A DNA stretch of 45,656 bases from an uncultured Chelatococcus sp. GTDB taxonomy: Bacteria; Pseudomonadota; Alphaproteobacteria; Rhizobiales; Beijerinckiaceae. The stretch covers positions 1 through 45,656 of the forward strand of contig CALMIK010000018.1 of assembly GCA_937863995.1 (NCBI GenBank), in the 5' to 3' direction. Made by a program: the position numbers and the translations under genes. The notes below the pieces were generated by a model that was not told where the DNA came from, did no database searches, and saw only the letters and a list, made by a program, of their open reading frames with translations. Shown here piece after piece: positions 41,182 to 45,656 of the stretch; the stretch's first letter is position 1, and every line of letters starts with the position of its first letter.

Positions 41182-42084
41182 TTATTTTACCGACACGCTC
41201 AGCACCGGCCCGAGCGGCCGGCGCCACGGGGCCGATTCGCCCGCCGTCGTGCGTCCCGCTTCTCCGCCCTGCGACAGCTGCGAAACCGAGCCGTCGAGAT
41301 AAAGCGCGTCCGGACAACCCAGATCGTCGCGGAACAGGCGCGCGAACTGGCCGAAGCTGATGCCCTGACGCGAAATGGCCAGCACGATCGCGCCATCCTT
41401 GCGCACGCCGATGCCGTTGCGGATTTTTCGCGAGTCGCCATCGCCTTGGAAACGCGGATGGATCTGCCCTGCCCGCACCATCAGCGGCCCCGACTGGGTA
41501 GCGATCTCCGGCTTGCGCCCCGACCGCGCGAACGCCCGCGTCTCCATGATGCCCGCCTTGCCGCCGGCCAGAAAGAAGACGCCGTTGGGCTTCATATAGA
41601 AATTGCCGCCTCCCGTGCGGCCGTTGAGCGGGCTCAGCACGGCTCCGTCCGAGACGAAGAGCCCCACGGGAGAAAGGTCGGGCTCATACATGCCCGCGTT
41701 CATGGTCACGAGCGCGGTTCTGCCGCGCGCCGCCAGATCCCGCTCCACCGCGCCGAGCGATGCGAACGGCTGGCGTGCCTCATCCAGCCAATGCAGGTCG
41801 ACGCGCATCCCCGCGCGCCGCTGCGCCGGGGTTATCTCGCACACGACATGGTCCACGCCGGCGAAGACGACGTCGCGGCAAATCCCCGGCGCGCCTGCCG
41901 CCGGCAGGGCGCTGGCAACACCGCCCGCCAAACCGCCCGTCACGAGGGCGAGCGCGATAGCACATGTCCGGGCGGCCGTCGCAACGGCGCGGGGCATGCG
42001 GAGGGACTTTCCCCCGCGACCCCCGCTATTCACAGCTTCACGCACTCCCGCCGGCATCGCCGCTGACTCCATATAACGAACCAT
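41182..42084 (-). CDS. Secreted phosphodiester glycosidase family protein (DUF2233)
   Basis: Member of the NAGPA/DUF2233 group, which hydrolyses sugar phosphodiester or related links outside the cytosol. The N-terminal part carries a signal-type helix (TCAIALALVTGGLAGGVASA), after a poorly conserved front. The domain shows ALVTMNAGMYEPDLSPVGL, NFYMKPNGVFF, SGPLMVRAGQIHPRF, NGIGVRKDGAIVLAIS and DALYLDGSVSQL, the typical sequence of this fold. The start could be ATG 42084, 42072, 42057 or 41997; the last is closest to the signal peptide. The substrate is unknown. Confidence 0.86.
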   Translation of the reverse strand: MVRYMESAAMPAGVREAVNSGGRGGKSLRMPRAVATAARTCAIALALVTGGLAGGVASALPAAGAPGICRDVVFAGVDHVVCEITPAQRRAGMRVDLHWLDEARQPFASLGAVERDLAARGRTALVTMNAGMYEPDLSPVGLFVSDGAVLSPLNGRTGGGNFYMKPNGVFFLAGGKAGIMETRAFARSGRKPEIATQSGPLMVRAGQIHPRFQGDGDSRKIRNGIGVRKDGAIVLAISRQGISFGQFARLFRDDLGCPDALYLDGSVSQLSQGGEAGRTTAGESAPWRRPLGPVLSVSVK

Positions 42085-42290
42085 GGTAATCAGTTGTTAA
42101 GACTACCTGACAAATCCGTGCACGCCCGGAACGATATCCGACGCGCCGCATTATCGAAAACCCGGCCAAACCGCAATCGTCGCGTTTGCCGGCCGGGCCC
42201 AGGCTGCCGTTGCGTTTCTCCGGCATGCGCGCGCCGGCCGGAACGGCGTTGGAGGCGGTTTAGCGCGCTTCAATGCGACCGGTTTCCACA

Positions 42291-42315
42291 GGCATCCCCT
42301 GCCTGCGGGGATGCC
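42291..42315. repeat. Nine-pair inverted repeat upstream of the NrdR boxes
   Basis: GGCATCCCC and GGGGATGCC are exact complements around TGCCTGC. The right arm overlaps the upstream NrdR box by two bases. It is not followed by T's and lies between divergent genes, so termination is unlikely. Confidence 0.7.
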
Positions 42316-42370
42316 ACTATAACTTGACGAAGCGACGCCTATGAGACACTATATATTGTGTCTCATAGGC
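42314..42370. promoter_or_regulatory. Pair of NrdR boxes
   Basis: The box at 42346-42361 reads ACACTATATATTGTGT, matching the NrdR consensus, and is the core of a 34-base palindrome (42337-42370) with a single mismatched pair. A weaker box at 42314-42329 (CCACTATAACTTGACG, 10 of 16 matching) lies exactly 32 bases upstream, the three-turn spacing usual for NrdR. NrdR with ATP/dATP is expected to repress nrdA by covering the core promoter. Confidence 0.82.
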
Positions 42371-42747
42371 AAGATGCGGGGCTAGGCGGCAATGGGGGAA
42401 AACGCGCAGGCGAACCGGAAGCATCCGGTGCGAGGCCGCGAGGGATCGATTCGGCACACGCCGAAAATCCCTGCCGGATTTCCCGGCCTCCGCTCCCCCG
42501 TTCAGGCCCACGGCGTGGCGGCATTCGCCGCGCGCCGGTTTGCGGCCCACACGCGTCTCGCGCCGGCGGCAGTTGCCGGCCGGGTTGAGCACACCAGGTT
42601 TTGCGTACCGTTGCGTATCGCGTCCACGGACGGCGGATAAGCGGGCCGGCATGGCCTCAACGCCCGGCTGCAGATGCAGCTGGCGGCGTCCACCGCCCGA
42701 AAATCGTCCGAATCATTGATCTGAAATTCACAAGCAGGAACTGGCCG

Positions 42748-45656
42748 ATGTCTTTGTCTCCCGATCATTCCGCCGCCGCCTCGCCTGCCGGCGCCTCCTC
42801 CGGCGCGGCCCGCCCGGCGCAGCCCGCGGTCTCCGGCGCGCAGGCGTTTTCCGTCATCCGCCGCAACGGATCTCTGTCCGCGTTCGATTCGTCCAAGATC
42901 TCCGTTGCCGTCACCAAGGCGTTCCTCGCCGTCGAGGGCACCCAGGCGGCAGCGTCCCGGCGCGTGCACGAAATCGTCGCCGAACTGACCGAGCAGGTCG
43001 TCAACGCGCTGACACGGCGCGTCGATGGCGAGCGTGCCCTCCATATCGAGGACGTTCAGGACCAGGTCGAGCTGGCGCTGATGCGCGGCGGCCACCACAA
43101 GGTGGCGCGCGCCTACGTGCTCTATCGCGAGGAACGCACCCGCGAGCGCGCCGAGAAGGCGAAGCTTTCCGGCGCGCCGGTGATCACCCTCAACGTGCGC
43201 TCGAGCGACGGCAGCCTGTCGCCGCTCGACGAGGCGCGGCTCGCGCGCGTCATCGCCGACGCGTGTAGCGGGCTCGACGGCACCTCGGCCGACGCGATCC
43301 TCGCCGAAACGCGGCGCAACCTCTACGACGGCATTTCCTCCGACGAGCTGTCGCTGGCGCAGATCATGGCGGCGCGCACGCTCGTCGAGACCGAGCCGAA
43401 CTACGCCTACGTCAGCGCCCGCCTGCTGCTCGACAAGCTGCGCCGCGAGGCTCTCACCTACGTGCTCGGCAACGCCCGCGAGGCGTCGGAAGCCGCGACA
43501 GGCGACCATTACGCCTCGTATTTCCCCGGCTTCATCGCCAAGGGCATCAAGGCCGAGCTGATCGACCCGGAGCTTGCCCGCTTCGACCTGCCGCGCCTGG
43601 GCGCGGCGCTGAAGGCCGGGCGCGACCGCCAGTTCCAGTTCCTTGGCCTGCAGACGCTCTACGACCGCTACTTCCTGCACGACCACGGCACGCGCTTCGA
43701 GCTGCCGCAGGCGTTCTTCATGCGCGTCGCCATGGGCCTGGCGCTGCGCGAGGTCGACCGCGAGGCGAAGGCGATCGAGTTCTACAACCTGCTGTCGTCC
43801 TTCGATTTCATGGCCTCCACGCCGACGCTGTTCAACTCCGGCACGCTGCGGCCGCAGCTGTCGTCGTGCTTCCTCACCACGGTGTCGGACGATCTCGACG
43901 GCATCTTCAAGGCCATCAAGGACAACGCGCTGCTCGCCAAGTATTCGGGCGGCCTCGGCAACGACTGGACGCAGGTGCGCGGCCTCGGCGCCCACATCAA
44001 GGGCACCAACGGCCAGTCGCAGGGCGTCGTGCCGTTCCTCAAGGTCGCCAACGACACGGCCATCGCCGTCAACCAGGGCGGCAAGCGCAAGGGCGCGGTC
44101 TGCGCCTATCTGGAAACGTGGCACGTCGACATCGAGGAATTCCTCGACCTGCGCAAGAACACCGGCGACGACCGCCGCCGCACCCACGACATGAACACCG
44201 CGAACTGGATTCCGGACCTGTTCATGGAGCGCGTGACCGAAGGCGGCCAGTGGACGCTGTTCTCGCCCAACGAGGTGCCGGACCTGCACGACCTCTTCGG
44301 CCCCGCCTTCAAGACGGCCTACGAGAACTACGAGGCGAAGGCGGCAGCCGGCGAGATCGCCGTGTTCCGCACCGTGCGCGCGCTCGACCTGTGGCGCAAG
44401 ATGCTGACCATGCTGTTCGAGACCGGCCATCCGTGGGTCACGTTCAAGGACCCGTGCAACCTGCGCTCGCCGCAAAGCCACGTCGGCGTGGTGCATTCCT
44501 CGAACCTGTGCACCGAGATCACGCTCAATACCTCCGACAAGGAAGTGGCGGTCTGCAACCTGGGCTCGATCAACCTCGTCAACCACATCGGCGAGAACGG
44601 CCTCGACCACGAGCATCTGGCGCGCACCATCGGCACCGCGATGCGCATGCTCGACAACGTGATCGACATCAACTTCTACACCATCCCCGAGGCGCGCTAT
44701 TCCAACCTGCGTCACCGGCCGGTGGGCCTTGGCCTCATGGGCTTCCAGGACGCGCTGCAGGCGCTGCGCATTCCCTACGAGAGCGACGCGGCCGTGCGCT
44801 TCGCCGACGAAAGCATGGAGGCGATCAGCTTCCACACCATCAAGGCCTCTTCCGACCTCGCGGTCGAGCGCGGACGTTACGCCTCGTTCGAGGGCTCGCT
44901 GTGGTCGCGGGGCATCCTGCCGCTCGACTCGATCCGCATCCTCGACGAATCGCGCGGCGGCTCGCTCGACATGGACCGCTCCTCGACGCTCGACTGGGAT
45001 AGCCTGCGCGAGCAGGTGAAGCGCCAGGGCATGCGCAACTCCAACACCATGGCGATCGCGCCCACCGCCACCATCTCCAACATCTGCGGCGTGGCGCAGT
45101 CCATCGAGCCCGCCTACCAGAACCTCTACGTGAAATCGAACATGTCGGGCGATTTCACCGTTGTAAACGCCCAGCTGGTGCACGACCTCAAGGAACGGGG
45201 CCTGTGGGACGAGGTGATGGTGTCGGACCTCAAGTACTTCGACGGCTCGCTCGGCCAGATCGACCGGGTGCCGGACGATCTCAAGGCGCTCTACGCGACC
45301 GCGTTCGAGATCGACTCGAAGTGGCTCATCGAGGCCGCCTCGCGCCGTCAGAAGTGGATCGACCAGGCGCAGTCGCTGAACCTCTATATCGCCAATCCGT
45401 CGGGCAAGAAGCTCGACGAGCTCTATCGTTTCGCCTGGGTCAAGGGTCTCAAGACGACCTATTACCTGCGCTCGACCTCCGCGACCCACGTCGAGAAGTC
45501 GACGCTCAAGGGAACCGACGGCAAGCTCAACGCGGTGTCGGTGACGTCGTCCGCGGCGGCCCCCGCCGCAGCGCCGGCAGCTGCCTCGCCCATAACTGCC
45601 TCACCGGTGGCCGCATCGCCGGTGGCCGCATCGCCGGTGGCCGCATCGCCGGTGGC
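42748..45656 (+). CDS. nrdA: Class Ia ribonucleotide reductase large subunit, cut by window edge
   Basis: Reduces ribonucleoside diphosphates with the NrdB radical subunit. About 970 residues are visible and the end is missing. Order: disordered Ala/Ser/Pro front (1-33); ATP-cone 1 (about 34-135, with VIRRNGSLSAFDSSKI); a second, degenerate cone-like unit (about 145-235); then the barrel with STPTLFNSGTLRPQLSSCFL, SGGLGNDWTQVRG, LCTEITLNTS and GLMGFQDAL. The visible end runs into AASPV repeats from about residue 946; the usual CxxC tail must lie beyond the window. AGGA lies nine bases before ATG 42748. Two cones occur also in Pseudomonas-type NrdA. Confidence 0.94.
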   Translation, partial: MSLSPDHSAAASPAGASSGAARPAQPAVSGAQAFSVIRRNGSLSAFDSSKISVAVTKAFLAVEGTQAAASRRVHEIVAELTEQVVNALTRRVDGERALHIEDVQDQVELALMRGGHHKVARAYVLYREERTRERAEKAKLSGAPVITLNVRSSDGSLSPLDEARLARVIADACSGLDGTSADAILAETRRNLYDGISSDELSLAQIMAARTLVETEPNYAYVSARLLLDKLRREALTYVLGNAREASEAATGDHYASYFPGFIAKGIKAELIDPELARFDLPRLGAALKAGRDRQFQFLGLQTLYDRYFLHDHGTRFELPQAFFMRVAMGLALREVDREAKAIEFYNLLSSFDFMASTPTLFNSGTLRPQLSSCFLTTVSDDLDGIFKAIKDNALLAKYSGGLGNDWTQVRGLGAHIKGTNGQSQGVVPFLKVANDTAIAVNQGGKRKGAVCAYLETWHVDIEEFLDLRKNTGDDRRRTHDMNTANWIPDLFMERVTEGGQWTLFSPNEVPDLHDLFGPAFKTAYENYEAKAAAGEIAVFRTVRALDLWRKMLTMLFETGHPWVTFKDPCNLRSPQSHVGVVHSSNLCTEITLNTSDKEVAVCNLGSINLVNHIGENGLDHEHLARTIGTAMRMLDNVIDINFYTIPEARYSNLRHRPVGLGLMGFQDALQALRIPYESDAAVRFADESMEAISFHTIKASSDLAVERGRYASFEGSLWSRGILPLDSIRILDESRGGSLDMDRSSTLDWDSLREQVKRQGMRNSNTMAIAPTATISNICGVAQSIEPAYQNLYVKSNMSGDFTVVNAQLVHDLKERGLWDEVMVSDLKYFDGSLGQIDRVPDDLKALYATAFEIDSKWLIEAASRRQKWIDQAQSLNLYIANPSGKKLDELYRFAWVKGLKTTYYLRSTSATHVEKSTLKGTDGKLNAVSVTSSAAAPAAAPAAASPITASPVAASPVAASPVAASPV
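45586..45656. repeat. 15-bp tandem repeat inside nrdA
   Basis: The unit TCGCCGGTGGCCGCA recurs at 45601, 45616, 45631 and 45646 (last copy cut by the edge; the first has A for G), with a diverged copy at 45586. It codes a Ser-Pro-Val-Ala-Ala repeat in frame and continues out of the window. Confidence 0.85.

Larger units (their letters stand above)
42085..42747. promoter_or_regulatory. 663-bp control region upstream of nrdA
   Basis: No gene is supported. It holds a nine-pair hairpin at 42291-42315, two NrdR boxes at 42314-42329 and 42346-42361, and CTTGAC at 42323-42328 as -35 with CTATAT at 42349-42354 as a possible -10 (spacer of 20, longer than ideal). The nrdA leader of almost 390 bases after that shows nothing clear. 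Confidence 0.6.

Noticed and set aside
42502..45489. Minus-strand open frame of 995 codons opposite nrdA
   Set aside because: It mirrors nrdA exactly, is very rich in Arg, Val, Asp and Gly, and has no domain; an effect of high GC and codon use.

Overview
The window reads as a chromosomal segment of a high-GC alphaproteobacterium, most likely order Hyphomicrobiales (Rhizobiales). Pointers are a flagellar regulator of the FtcR/Rem type, an alphaproteobacterial GTTC-N7-GTTC LexA box before recA, the nifS-sufBCDS-sufT-sufA order, a fused CysNC with DUF934 and DUF2849 partners, and an intergenic palindrome of a type common in Rhizobiales. No tRNA, rRNA, CRISPR array, transposase, integrase or phage gene was seen. 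The family or genus cannot be fixed from the sequence alone.

Layout. (1) 1-9936, all on the minus strand: recA, alaS, fabD, fabG, acpP, fabF, mltG and gmk (gmk cut by the window edge). This is a housekeeping block for DNA repair, translation, fatty-acid initiation and elongation, peptidoglycan chain ending and nucleotide synthesis. (2) 10171-22212, minus strand: assimilatory sulfate metabolism in two runs, sbp-cysT-cysW-cysA (uptake) and cysG-DUF2849-cysI-cysH-DUF934-cysD-cysNC (activation, reduction and siroheme supply). (3) 22213-25628, mostly plus strand: an AT-rich divergent regulatory zone, a short ORF ending in a cysteine-rich stretch, a 78-residue protein of unknown function, a lipid A-type acyltransferase and a DUF1223 thioredoxin-like protein. 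(4) 25787-33061, minus strand: the SUF iron-sulfur operon (nifS-like desulfurase, sufB, sufC, sufD, sufS, sufT, sufA). (5) 33413-36782, plus strand: an alpha/beta hydrolase, an orphan 239-residue protein with an AT-rich promoter, and an acyl-CoA synthetase. (6) 36897-42084: malate synthase G, an XRE regulator divergent from a small membrane protein, the FtcR-type regulator, and a secreted phosphodiester glycosidase-like protein. (7) 42748-end: class Ia ribonucleotide reductase NrdA, cut by the window edge, preceded by a pair of NrdR boxes.

How it fits together. Regions 2 to 4 form a sulfur neighbourhood. Sulfate is imported, adenylated, reduced to sulfide by a siroheme enzyme whose cofactor is made in the same operon, and then (through cysteine synthesis outside the window) cysteine sulfur is mobilised by two desulfurases into Fe-S clusters. 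APS reductase and sulfite reductase themselves need those clusters. The least explained material lies in the regulatory gaps: the Cys-rich leader plus 78-residue protein next to the sulfate operon, the nested XRE operator, AT-rich palindromes before both sulfate operons, three tandem 13-bp repeats at the suf head, and the orphan at 34314.
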